Part shown: piece by piece, positions 13,228-24,380 of the stretch | How the letters are laid out: each line of letters opens with the position of its first letter | Numbering within the stretch: the stretch's first letter is position 1 | Source of the DNA: Imbricaverruca yamaguchii | Lineage: Eukaryota; Arthropoda; Thecostraca; Neoverrucidae | Assembly (NCBI GenBank): GCA_034440575.1 | Contig: JAOTOL010001438.1 | Span: forward strand, 972,387-1,036,386 | Length of the DNA: 64,000 nucleotides | Direction of reading: 5' to 3' | Notes under the pieces: generated by a model | Seen by the model: the letters and a program-made list of their open reading frames with translations, nothing else | Told to the model about the DNA's origin: nothing | Databases searched by the model: none | Translations under genes and position numbers: made by a program

Positions 13228-13571
13228 CAGACTTGTCCCCGATTAATTTTTTTCAGTCTACTCACATGTGACTAATAGATCTTGAGATCTGACTCAACCC
13301 GCGACTCAAACAGAGTGACAGAAATTTGGATCGATTCAGATCCGACTCAGTTGTATCACACTCCTGGGGCTCTTGATTCGATGTGAATTGCCCACACATG
13401 ATATTTGAATGATTGACTCATGATTCGACCCATTTTTTAAAGAAAGATGTGAATCAACTCAGGACTCAAGATATATTTTTGGGAACAGAATTGATTCAGC
13501 TTGTAACTCATCCAAAAAGCGATTGATTCATGGGTCGATTCTCGATTCGACTCGAGTCGAGCACAAGTCTG
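13228..13571. mobile_element. hAT-type MITE with perfect 8 bp target duplication
   Basis: The termini are inverted repeats: CAGACTTGTCC at 13228-13238 and GCACAAGTCTG at 13561-13571, complementary at 10 of 11 positions. Immediately outside both is the identical octamer CCGTGCAG (13220-13227 and 13572-13579). An 8 bp TSD with termini beginning CAG is the established signature of hAT superfamily transposition. The 344 bp interior is AT-rich, made of recurring GATTCGA/GACTC-type words, and has no coding capacity, so it is a non-autonomous element that needed a transposase supplied elsewhere. The intact TSD points to a relatively recent insertion. Confidence 0.9.
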
Positions 13572-13579
13572 CCGTGCAG

Positions 13580-14867
13580 TGCTGATCCGAATTCCTTTGA
13601 ATTCACTGACAAATATAAGAGTTCATTGAGATAACGTGCTCCCTGTTTTAAAGGTGTTAAAGTTGGCTTTGTAGTCCCATTTCTACCTTCTCAATCAGAT
13701 TTCACCATTTTAAACCCATTTGTAATCTTGAATGAGTTTCGAATCGAGTGCGTCGTTGGAGACCCTAAAGAGGCTCCACCAGAAGCTCGGGCGGGCGGAA
13801 ATATGTAACCTTCCTATGGTTCTGTGTCATGGCCACATAATGCTGGTAATTGTCGCCCATACATTGGTTACTTTGCCACGCTGCTGCTAAGCCACAGGTG
13901 CTCTAGTGGGGCTTCTCTCCACAGATTTGGAGGATCCTCGGCGCCATTTAACTCATGCAATTGATGCCCTTCTACATCCCAAAAACGACGACTTGCAGGG
14001 CCCACAATGCATTCTTGCTTCATCCAGGATGTATAGTGTACGCCATACACTAGATATTATGTATATCATAGATGTTGTATATTATGCATCCTAGAATATT
14101 ACAAATGCAAAATGATTCGATAGTCTGCGCGCCCTGGGGCACCAACAACCACCATTAAATAAAAGAAATGCAAAGAAGTACATACTTCCACAAACCACGA
14201 AATTTCTGCCGCAGAAAAAAGAAAAAAACTTTCGGAACGTTGATTCTCCGCAGCAAACTATGTGCTGCGACATCTTTTACGTGATGCCACGGGCGGATTA
14301 TTCAGCAGAAACGTTGAGAGATCGTTGTAAAATTATAGTTCATGAGCCCAAACAAAAGTTCGCGGGATTCGTACATAGAGTACAGTGCCACGAACCCAAA
14401 TTACTTAGAGAAAGAAGGCTTGGGCGTGGATTGCGGGAGGGGCACGAACCATTGCAAAGTCGGGATAGGAAACACAACTTGTGACATGCTTGGCATTAGC
14501 TATGGGCAAAAACACATGTATGAACTGCCTGCACTTCAGACCATCTCACGAAAAAAGGTCGTCTGGCCACCCTTACGCGGCTGCCACCGGTCGGCAGGTG
14601 ACGTGCCGTACACGCTGAGTGGAAGACCAGCTGTGACGCTGTCTGATTTGTTGCGGTGTAAATGGGCCGACCTGACCCGGATCCGTGCCCACTGGCCAGT
14701 GCCCAGCACCCGGCATGGATCGGCTGGCCCACGACAAGCCCGCGGATGATGCTACTTCTGAGGCCTGACAGTCTCCGAGTAGTATTTCCTCTCGACGCCG
14801 ACTCTTCCAGCTATATTCAGTTCTCACTTCCAGTCTCACAGTGGTGTTTTACCGAAGCTCAGTCGTC
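13580..14867. other. Unassigned sequence
   Basis: No gene recognised. A short palindrome (TAGTGTA/TACACTA) lies at about 14035-14053. From 14560 onward the sequence turns GC-rich and leads into a minisatellite. The plus-strand open frame beginning at 14662 owes its length to that array. Confidence 0.5.
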
Positions 14868-15404
14868 TCCCATCAGTATCCTCTCCCGGCACCCAATCCC
14901 ACAGCAGTATATCCTTTCGTCGCCCAGTCTCCCAGCTGTATCCCCTCCCGTTGCTCAGTCCCCCAGCAGTATCCCCCCGTCGCCCAGTCATCCATCGACA
15001 TCCCCTCCCGTCGCCCAGTCCCCCAGCAGTATCCCCTCCAGACGCCCAGTCCCCCAGCAGTATCCCCTCCCGTCGCCCAGTCTCCCAGCAGTATCTCCTC
15101 CCGACACCAAATCCCCCAGCAGTATCTCCTCTCGTCGCCCAGTCCCCCAGCAGTATCACCTCCGTCACCCAGTCCCCCATCAGTATTCCCTCCCGTCTCC
15201 CAGTCTCCCGGCAGTATCCTATCCGTCGCCCAGTCCCCGGCAGTATCCCCTCCCGTCGCCCAGTCCCCCGGCGGTATCCCCTCCATCGCCCAGTCTCCCG
15301 GCAGTATCCTATCCGTCGCCCAGTCCCCCGGTAGTATCCCCTCCATCGCCCAGTCCCCCGGCGGTATCCCCTCCATCGCCCAGTCCCCCGGCAGTATCCC
15401 CCGC
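14868..15404. repeat. 30 bp minisatellite, about 18 copies
   Basis: Tandem 30 bp units built on CGCCCAGTCCCCCAGCAGTA with CCCCTCC. The last units (15290-15404) are the most regular, and a CCATC/CGTC variant alternates within them. Frames are open on both strands because the unit length is divisible by three (a 312-codon proline/serine-rich plus-strand frame and a 245-codon glycine/arginine-rich minus-strand frame). Neither has a start context, signal peptide or domain that argues for translation. Confidence 0.94.
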
Positions 15405-15969
15405 GGCGCTGTTGTTGGCTGGCACTCGCTATCGCTGTTTTGTGACGGAGTTGGCCGTTTATCCAGAGTGGCGGTGCGTATGCTGCATGGCAATTGAGCT
15501 GTGTGACGGCAGGGCCAGTCGCCGCCGACGGCACCTCACACGGCCCGACGGCGACGCGACCGACCCCGCTCACGGCCGTCGGCCATGTAATCAGCGGTAA
15601 TGGAGAGCCGGCAAAGATTGACGCCGGCTGATGGGTGTTTGGTGGTGTCTGGAGAGGCCTGATCGGCTACAGGCTGCCAACTGCTGCTTACTGATCGGCT
15701 ACGGGCTGCCAACTGCTGCTCAATGGAACGTGTGAGAAGCTCGCGGTGCACCGCGCTGAGATTGCCCGTACCGTTGGGGTGTAAATGTTTGGTTGTAATT
15801 CATCGTGCACTCAAAGCTACATGAATAACATTTTGTCGTTTCTGTACTATTTCTATGAAGGTGAGATACGTACTAGAGCTGTGATATAGTAATTTTGGGG
15901 AGGTGATCGCCAGTATTTATCTGGGCGGTCTGGGTTGGCATACCTACCTGCATGCCACCATTCACCAAG
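15405..15969. other. GC-rich unassigned sequence with a 32 bp tandem pair
   Basis: GATCGGCTAC begins at 15661 and again at 15693, followed each time by GGGCTGCCAACTGCTGCT or a one-base variant, giving two copies of a 32 bp unit. No gene recognised. Confidence 0.55.
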
Positions 15970-15973
15970 TAGA

Positions 15974-16005
<32 letters not shown>

Positions 16006-16062
16006 ATTTGGGTTTAAGGGCACGTCGAATACAAGGTCATCTGGCGCCCAAACTAAGTAGGC
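15970..16062 (-). mobile_element. Probable SINE 3' end with (AATC)n tail
   Basis: Read on the minus strand, a compact segment GGGCGCCAGATGACC, then TTCGACGTGCCCTTAAACCC, runs directly into a tetranucleotide tail (AATC repeated about eight times, 15974-16004 on the plus strand). A body ending in a short tandem tail is typical of SINEs mobilised by LINEs that prime on simple repeats. No tRNA-like head is evident upstream (16063-16160), so this would be a truncated copy. The alternative is a plain GATT microsatellite next to unique sequence. Confidence 0.5.
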
Positions 16063-17517
16063 TGCGGAGTTTGCAAAGTAGTTGATAATCATGGAGGGTA
16101 TAAAAAAGCTAGTCATGCCACACATACATCCAAAATAGTCACGGAAAAATATTTCCTCCATTAAATGTCTGCTCGTGTGCGCACACCCGCATGCATCAAG
16201 CCAAATTCTTCCTTCAGAAACCTAACTTTGCACCCACAAAGCTAATGGATATATTTTTCCCACTTATTGCTTGCTTTTTTCGCTTCAACTAACACCTGAA
16301 TGTATCACTACAACCGAATACAGCACTTTGGTAGAATGCGTGTTGTTTGAACGATGAAGTTGGCGAACATTTTCTTCCTAAGATTTTGGGGAACAATAAT
16401 TGATCAGTAATTCGTGATGCGCGAAGAACATATGGAATTGCATGGCTAATGTTTTCGTGACTAATTTAGGCAACATGAGCCAGGCTATGTGAAGTATATA
16501 TCCGCAATGTGTGCCCACGAATATCTAACCTGACCGGTATTCCACATTTCGCCACCTTCCCGGATGCAGGGCTTGCCGAGAAAGTGGGTCCCGCTGTAGG
16601 GTTCACGATCTACTGGAGAATGGAGGGCGGGTATGTAGCATGGAAAGAAGGCCGACATATTGCAAATGATGACATCTTTAGATTTACGCCCAATGTTTAT
16701 GTTGGAGTCAATAATTTACCACCTAGGACAATGGAAAAATCAAATTTTCGCAAGTATACTGCACTTGCAAATTAACTTGCGAACTTCTTGCGGCGTAGGT
16801 ATCGTCAGCATTAAAACACTAGCCCCAGTGGTACGGCATACGACACACCACATTTTGACGGGCAGATCCCTCGTCAGGTCGTGGGATGCTTAGCATTGAC
16901 CTCAAAATTGAAGCTTGCGGATAGATCCAGAAGCAGTATTTTAGAGCACCCAGGGGCAACAGCTTGAGGTACACATTAACGTCGTTGTGCCTCAAACGTC
17001 GAAGAATGTTTTCCTGCATTATCATACGACAGTGGCCTAATATCACCTTCGCAAGAGCATTGAACTATGTAAGCCAGCAAGATATGTTGGCAAAAGCTCA
17101 TCCGTTATTTGGAGCTAATACATATTGATACTTGTCCAGAAGGAACAACAGAGAGAAACAACGACCTGACGTTTTTCCACTGATCAGGTATATTTCCATT
17201 TTCCTCCTGTGATGGGTAACCAAGTACCTTGTCGTTAAGTACTTAACGCACGATGTGGTTTGAGATAGGGTACACTAAGCTATAATATCCCATATTACCC
17301 GATCTTCCATAAGGTACATTAAGCTAGCACTAAAAAGGTCCAGAGTTGAATCCATTTGTTGTCTTCGGAGCAGTGTTAGGACAACTTGCGTTCTTTAACC
17401 GCCACTCACAGCAGGTTGCTTATTATTACACTTTTTAATTCATTACAGAAAGGCGAACTCTCTTGTATTGTATGTTACTCTCAGCTACGCCCCTATCTCA
17501 CACACACGCACACACAC
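16063..17517. other. Unassigned sequence with a possible ribozyme relic
   Basis: No gene recognised. On the minus strand at about 16840-16885, CCTGACGAGGG, ATCTG, CCCGTCAAAA resembles the CUGANGA...GAAA core of hammerhead ribozymes found at Penelope-like termini, but the second half has changed from GAAA to CAAA. At 17160-17190 another AACGTCAGG motif with a nearby CTGATCAG occurs in the same sense. Confidence 0.35.
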
Positions 17518-18246
17518 TGCCTCTCTGTATCTCTGTCGCTCTGTCTCTGTCTGTCTCTGTCTGTCTCTGTCTGTCTCTGTCTGTCTCTGTCTGTCTCTGT
17601 CTGTCTCTGTCTGTCTCTGTCTGTCTCTGTCTGTCTCTGTCTGTCTCTGTCTGTCTCTGTCTGTCCCTGTCTGTCTCTGTCTGTCTCTGTCTGTCCCTGT
17701 CTGTCTCTGTCTGTCTCTTTCTCTCTGTCTCTCTGTCTGTCCCTGTCTGTCCTCTGTCTGTCCCTGTCTGTCCTGTCTGTCTGTCTCTGTCCCTGTCTCT
17801 CTGTCTCTCTCTGTCTCTCTGTCTCTCTCTGTCTCTCTGTCTCTCTATCTCTCTGTCTCTCTGTCTCTCTGTCTCTCTATCTCTCTATCTCTCTATCTCT
17901 CTGTCTCTCTATCTCTCTTCTCTCTGTCTCTCTGTCTCTCTGTCTCTCTGTCTCTCTGTCTCTCTGTCTCTCTGTCTGTCTCTCTGTCTTCTGTCTCTCT
18001 GTCTCTCTGTCTCTCTCTCTGTCTCTCTGTCTCTCTGTCTCTCTGTCTCTCTGTCTCTCTGTCTCTCTGTCTCTCTGTCTCTCTGTCTCTCTGTCTCTCT
18101 GTCTCTCTGTCTCTCTGTCTCTCTGTCTCTCTGTCTCTCTGTCTCTCTGTCTCTCTGTCTCTCTGTCTCTCTGTCTCTCTGTCTCTCTGTCTCTCTGTCT
18201 CTCTGTCTCTCTGTCTCTCTGTCTCTCTGTCTCTCTGTCTCTCTGT
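17518..18246. repeat. Long (CTGTCT)-type microsatellite, about 730 bp
   Basis: The first third has a roughly 10 bp period (CTGTCTCTGT). The rest has an 8 bp period (TGTCTCTC), very regular from about 18010 to 18245. Serine/leucine/cysteine-rich open frames on the plus strand and arginine/glutamate-rich ones on the minus strand are repeat artefacts. Confidence 0.97.
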
Positions 18247-18954
18247 GCGCTTAAGTGCCTTTTGCGGGTCTCGAGCTCATGTCGTGTAGGTGTTGTGATG
18301 TGGGCCCCCACCCACCCTCATTCGCCGAACTCTAATCTCAACGGCGGAGTTTCATTCGCCAATTGGCTGTACTCACCGGACCATTTCCGGCTGATCCATG
18401 AGCCGGAGGCTAAGTCCGGGGGCTAAGTCCGGGGATATGTAGCCGAATTCGTCCCCTGTCTGGCCAGAGTAGAACCGAAAACAAAAGGCAACCATCTGCA
18501 AATTTAGCTACGGGCACCGGAATCTGTACATAATTACATGACATCGTCTATTCCCGGGCGGTTTCGGGCAATTAAGGGATAATTCACGAGAAATCTGGAA
18601 TAGTTGCATTGCTCGCACGAAATTTTGTTTGTATTTATATTCGCAAGCTATGACATAGGATGCTAAGCTGAAGCTCTCCACTTCAACTGAAACGGTAGCC
18701 GATATCGACATAATGTCCGACTGTGACTCCGGAGCTGCCTTCAGATGCGCATGTACATGCGGCTAACTATGTCCGCGCAGGAACACCTACTTCAGGTTGT
18801 TTCTCGAAGCCCAAACAAATATTTTAATGAAAGTAATAAGCGAATTCAGTCTCGGTGTTTGCAACGCTACCGGCAGTACGACTACAGCCACACCAGGTCA
18901 CGGACGAGTTGGATCCGGTAGAATCTGACATACAACTGGCTGACTCTGGTATTT
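18247..18954. other. Unassigned sequence
   Basis: No gene recognised. A 13 bp tandem pair (CTAAGTCCGGGGG) lies at about 18410-18436. Confidence 0.5.
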
Positions 18955-19098
18955 TGACCTCTGTTGATCTGGGATCACCAAAGGACCACACATCAAAGCC
19001 CCGACCTCGGTGCCAAGCTCCTGGTTCTGACATCTGTTGATCTGGGATCACAAAAGGGTCACACATAAAAATCCGACATCGGTGCCAACCTCCTGGTT
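18955..19098. repeat. 73 bp tandem repeat, 2 copies
   Basis: CTGTTGATCTGGGATCAC occurs at 18961 and 19034. The two copies also share ACACAT and CGGTGCCAA-CTCCTGGTT landmarks at the same spacing. Confidence 0.85.
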
Positions 19099-19811
19099 GA
19101 GACGTGATGTCATGCTTGCCGTTAGTTAGTGGGTTGGTAGTAATTGGTTATCCGGGCCCCTCCCCATATCAGGAGGTTTTGTTACGTCATCAGGCACACT
19201 GCACATGTTTGATGGTTCAGACATGATTTTTCCCATGTCACCTTGTAACTCGGCGACAGGATTGTCCATTCCCAGGCTTACCCCATGTCATCCTGCGTTT
19301 CATTTTGGAACTTTCCCGTATCACCGAGCGTCTATTATGAGCTTTTCCCCAAGTGCGCGTCTATTGCGAGGCTTTCTCATGTCATTGTGTGCCCATTGTG
19401 AGGATGAACCACATGTAGTAGGTTTGGCTGGTCTTTATTTTCCGAAAAAAGCAAAACGTATTCAGCGTAGGGAGACAAGGTTGGTTCGACCCTAAGGCCG
19501 AAGCTCGGACCATCAAACTCAAGGGTTGCTTTTTTGCAGGTTTTCGGGTTCCGAGAAGGAGCGTTTCAATCCCTGAGCGAGAGGGGGAGTTGATCACGAT
19601 TGGGCGTACCGTGTATGCCTGACATATGCCAGGTATCTCGGCAAGATTCGTAGTGGAACTGGTACACTAGATCCGTAATTCCATCACCGGATCCACACAA
19701 AGTGCACCGTGCCATCTATGTTTGATTCGCTGGGTTCCCAACGCCAATCGCTCTTGCTATCCACAGGATACACATCACCGATGTGAACAGCCATCCATTC
19801 ATCGAACGAAG
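19099..19811. other. Unassigned sequence, possible 5' flank of the exon at 19812
   Basis: 19430-19560 resembles a repeat on the minus strand with GGTCCGAGC and GGGTCGAACC, weakly like pol III A and B boxes but too close together. Just upstream of the candidate start codon, CTTGCTATCCACAG ends at 19766. It is a plausible splice acceptor that would make 19767-19811 part of a 5' untranslated exon. Confidence 0.35.
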
Positions 19812-19854
19812 ATGAGGGCGGTCATCATGGTTATGCTCGTGGCTCTTCCATCCA
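19812..19854 (+). CDS. Candidate signal-peptide exon (possibly first coding exon of the lachesin-like gene)
   Basis: ATG at 19812 has A at -3 and G at -1, and there is no in-frame ATG upstream. It opens 14 codons, MRAVIMVMLVALPS: a basic residue at position 2, then the hydrophobic run VIMVMLVAL, as in a short secretory signal peptide. The frame then meets A|GTAAGT at 19854/19855, a full consensus 5' splice donor, leaving one base of the next codon (phase 1). The Ig exon at 49394-49500 starts after a phase-1 acceptor, so the two would join in frame. Founder exons carrying only a signal peptide before a very long intron are usual in cell-adhesion Ig genes of animals. This rests on a short stretch: the hydrophobic core is brief, the cleavage site is unclear and a chance match is possible. 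No promoter could be identified. Confidence 0.35.
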
Positions 19855-20825
19855 GTAAGTGCATGACGAGCTTCCCCGTTGTTGAGGTGCATACACTTGC
19901 AGCGTAACTGATGAACGCTACTTATAGTCAACATGGGTGATGTGACTGAGCCTTTCTTTCGCTGTGCAACACACATTTATGCCGGTACACACGCATTACA
20001 TACCTGGGAGATGTGGCATCTTTGGCACCCTTGCGAGATAGTCACACGCTTGTTTTCCGCCATAGCATGTGATGCATATGACGGAATGTATCAGGCCCGG
20101 TGACCAGAGCACTGCTCTGTTGATACGAGGAAAAGCTGTGCCCTCGAGGCGAACCACTGGACCAAAGGGCCCGCCTGAAGGCAGGTAATGCCCGCCGACC
20201 CGATGTCGCAGGCGCTGTCCATATGGCCATGGGACGATCTACATGGGACACTGCTTATTTCTGTGGAATAATTAAGCCGCATTTTGTGTGATACTCAGCA
20301 GCTTCCCCGCATGAAAACTATGATGTGCCCAGGAGTTCAAGTGAAAGTTGCACGGGTAAAACTGGAAAGCTACTGGCTTTAATAACTCTAGGAATTATGC
20401 GATTACTACAAGAAAACTACCTGCCTAGCATGCAAAAAAAAAACGTTTGGCTGTGTATTCATAATTTGCATGCTTCTGCTCAACGGTCTCTGCATCATGA
20501 CTACACCAGTCGGGAGGAAAAATCGCGCCCTTGAACTATGTGTACGCCCTATCTGCTTGCACTTGCAGGGATTGTGTTAAGGTATTAGCTTATGACATAA
20601 AGCCTTCGAGCATCGCTTTTATTAGCGTTCGCTATTCTCATCTGTAAGCACAAAACACTGAAAACAAAAAAGTGGTTCCTTTTAAAACCGTGACAATTTC
20701 TGAAGATAAATCCAAGTTTTAAAATATTTTAACATTATAACATGGTGGCCGAAAGAATGAGAGCATTTTAAAATATAAATATCGTGTGGCTAATATGAAA
20801 TCTTGAAGTAACGCACGAATGGAAT
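19855..20825. other. Unassigned sequence (intronic if the flanking exons are real)
   Basis: No gene, RNA gene or clear repeat recognised. The composition turns AT-rich from 20560. Confidence 0.5.
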
Positions 20826-20998
20826 TGCTCACACGCACACCAACACACACATACACAGACACACCCCCACACACACATACATGCATACATGCGTACATAC
20901 ATACATGCATACATGCGTACATACATGCATGCATACATGCATACACACATACACATGCACACACATTCACGTGTATGTACGCACACGCACGCGCATAC
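20826..20998. repeat. (CA)n and CATACATG microsatellite
   Basis: Interrupted CA repeats (about 20829-20878), then a tract of ACATACATGCATAC/GTACATAC words to about 20945, then CA-rich sequence with GCACGCGC. Confidence 0.93.
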
Positions 20999-21159
20999 AC
21001 GTCGGATCCGACTTGGAGCATGGCGTGGTTCTATCGGTTACCGCGGACAACACACTGCGGCCCAACCCGCAGCCACACACGGCCCCCGTGATCGCCGGCT
21101 GGCGAGCACAACGACGCGACGACACTCCAGCACAACAGACGGTACAGCAGCGCGGCGCC

Positions 21160-21942
21160 GCAGCACGACACTGCGTGACACAACGACACGGCACGGCGTG
21201 ACACGGCGACACGATACGGCACTGCGTGACATAACGACACGACACGGTGTGACACGACACGGCACGGCGTGACACAACGACACGACACGACGTGACACAA
21301 CGACACGACACGGCGACAACGGCACTGCGTGGCACGACGACACGACACGACGTGACACAACGACACGGCACGGCGTGACACGGCGACACGACACGGCACG
21401 GCGACACGGCACGGCGTGACACGGCGACACGACACGGCACTGCGTGGCACGGCGACACGATACGGCACTGCGTGACATAACGACACGACACGGTGTGACA
21501 CGACACGGCACGGCGTGACACAACGACACGACACGACGTGACACAACGACACGACACGGCACTGCGTGGCACGACGACACGACACTGCGTGACATAACGA
21601 CACGGCACGGCGTGACACAACGACACGACACGGCGTGACACAACGACACGGCACGGCGTGACACGGCGACACGACACGGCACGGCGTGACACGGCGACAC
21701 GACACGGCACTGCGTGGCACGACGACACGACACTGCGTGACATAACGACACGACACGGCGTGACACAGCGACACGACACGACACGGCGTGACATAACGAC
21801 ACGACACGGCGTGACACGACGACACGACACTGCGTGACATAATGACACGACACGACGTGACACGTCGACACGACACGACGTGACACGTCGACACGACACG
21901 ACGTGACACGTCGACACGACACGGCGTGACACAGCGACACGA
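21160..21942. repeat. GACAC-based GC-rich satellite array, about 780 bp
   Basis: Nested repeat built from the pentamer GACAC with GG/GT variants. Higher-order units of about 23-25 bp such as GTGACACAACGACACGACAC alternate with versions carrying ACTGCGTG or CATAACG. All minus-strand frames are open because stop codons are rare in the repeat, giving arginine/valine/serine/cysteine periodic peptides up to 350 residues. No coding evidence. Confidence 0.95.
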
Positions 21943-24380
21943 CGGCAGCCGGAAAAATGGCGGCCGGCGGAGCCGTGTCGGGCAAGTTGGCAGCTGGCAC
22001 AACTCTGCGCCGTCGTCACGTACCGGAATGATGATTGTCGGGGATTGTCGGCGGATTACGGGCGTGCCCTGAGCCAGCTGTAAATGTCGCCGCGACGCTC
22101 TAAACGCCGAGACAATTATCCGGCCGTGTATGAGTGTGTGCGACCGAGAGTGGACAATTCAATAGTTGGCCGCCAGACTGCTGACCCCTGAGAGTGACCG
22201 CACGTGCGGCGGCGGCCGCTGGCGGCGGGGTCGGCGCTGCCCGTGCTGTCAAGGTGGATCCGGCGCCAGGCGCCGTGACGTTAGCGCGAAGCGAAGATGA
22301 CGGAACGCAGCGACTAAGACAGGTGCATGAAGTTTGGCTTGAAATGGAAACCTACGCTTAGACGATTTTCGTTCTTGAAGAATTATCAGGTATTGATGCT
22401 ACAGGAAATACTGACGACAAAGTGAAGCAATATCAGTCGTGAACTGCTACTATCGTGCTACAAACTAAGTCGCCTGTGTTGCGCCCGTAACATCATTGTT
22501 GCTTAAAGTGACAAGGCATACGAGGGGAAGAAAATGCACCTCGACACTGGTGATTGTATGAACATACGAAGCTTCGGTACCGCAATTGGATCGAATATGG
22601 TGCGAATTCAAATGCTCTTTATCCTTCTTGAAGTGTCTGCTCTAAATATTATTTCTTTGGCGTCCATGCGTACTCGCTATTTTCATTCCATATTATCGTG
22701 CTATTGTCATATCATTAACAGAATCATTTTGCGTTGAGAAACAGTTGCTAGAAGATGATCCTGGCGCGTCCGCAGCTCCGTGGCTACGGGCCTGTGAGCG
22801 ACAGAGATCTGTCATTATTTGTCCACGTAATGGCAGGTGCACGTACCAAAGCATGCCATCTGGTGTCATGCCAATAGCTGCTATGTTTTTTATGTTCTTT
22901 TTGTAACAATCCTTTCACAAAAGTCCTGGATCGCCCCTGTTGTTGGTAATTTCGCAGCGTGGACCACCTCTTGTTTGCATGCCACGATATATGAATTCTT
23001 ACCATTTTGCGCTGCAATTATTGCGTTAAATACTTCGTTCTCGTGGAAATTGCATTCCAGGCTGCTAACACAGCATGCAATGCAATGTCATTCCTCTTTC
23101 CATTTTTGCATGAAATTGAATGTGGGTGGCAAAGTCGGATAGGTTCTTGTCGAGGTACAGATAATTACACATGGCGTGGAACTGTCACATTAGCAGACTG
23201 AAGTTATTAAGCAAAACGTTTGAGGCTGCAGGACAGCTTGAGCGGTTTGCACAAATATCCTACACAATATACCGATTCCACACATAGGACAGACCAGTTC
23301 CACACAAACACACACACACATACATACACACAGTGAACAAATTAAGAAACAATTTGGTTTGTTTTCTTCTGGCGAAGAAGCGGCGAATTCGAGGAGGGGG
23401 CACCAGCAGAGGCTTCTGTCACCCCGTCCCAACCAAAAGTCACCAATAACTTCAGTGGGGGTGTTTTGCGACTCGCCTGAAGTCAGAAGCTGTATTACAT
23501 AAACGTAAGCACATGGCTGGAGGGTCCTACGCTCAGCACCAGAGATGAATTGAAAAGAATCCGAAGGAGCAGAAAACAATGCAGTGAAGAGCCGAGAGCT
23601 GGGATTTTTTATTCTATGTCGTGGCACCCTGGAAACGATGGTCAGGGACTTGCCGACTTATGGAGAGATAAGAGGCGACTTGCTAGCCAGCCTGAACGTT
23701 GCGGTTTGCTAGCCCGTTTTCGAGGACGGACATTCGAATGTTGGTCACAAATGTGGAGGAGGTGATCAATGCTTATATTGTGATTTAAAGGGTTAAATGC
23801 GTGGATATGGACACACCGAAAACAGCCCCTTATTAATGCTGGCCTGTTTAGAATTGACTTTCTTATGAAGAATTAGAATATAGCAAGACTTTTAACTGAG
23901 CCAAGATGAGGCCAACCACCGACTCAATATTGAAAACTACATCTAGTCCTCGTGCCCACTGCATTTACTTCGATCTTATGCGGAGCAAGGCGTCGTTCCT
24001 GTCACGCCATTAAGCGTCGGCTGTTATAAACCATATCAATCACAGCAATTAACATCCACAGAATCACACAGTGGCGGCGAATAGCCATCTTACGTTCCCT
24101 TTGTCAGCAAACACCAACGGGACCTTCCGTGTGCGGACGAATAAAACAAAATTGAAGTAGTGTTCAGCTTTCACGGGCTGGGAAGCAGAGGTCGGCCTGT
24201 GGCGCCCAGCTGATCGACTCCGAGGTGCATCCACACTGTGCCGCAGCACACCAGGCTTGCGGTTTAGGCTACCTGTCAGGCGGTTTTGAGCAGTATCTCA
24301 CTGGATGGGAGCTAAGAATGTGGGTCTGCCGGGGAAGTGTGTGTATATAAATGTAAGTTTACGCTGTTCAGCACGGGGCG
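21943..24380. other. Unassigned sequence, GC-rich at left
   Basis: 22190-22300 is very GC- and CpG-rich and contains the palindrome CGGCGCCAGGCGCCG. It could be a small CpG-rich element, but no exon is supported. 22300-24380 is ordinary mixed sequence with no gene recognised and a short CA tract at 23304-23332. Confidence 0.5.

Noticed and set aside
14662..15600. 312-codon proline/serine-rich frame
   Set aside because: Its length comes from a 30 bp tandem repeat that keeps all frames open. The opposite strand is equally open, and there is no domain or splice context.
17386..18426. 346-codon Ser/Leu/Cys-rich frame
   Set aside because: Pure translation of a CTGTCT-type microsatellite.
19430..19560. 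Possible tRNA-like SINE head on the minus strand
   Set aside because: A- and B-box-like words are only about 15 bases apart, far too close for a tRNA, with no tail or TSD found. Left as unassigned.
20967..22019. 350-codon minus-strand frame
   Set aside because: Translation of the GACAC satellite in a stop-poor frame. All three minus frames are open to similar lengths.
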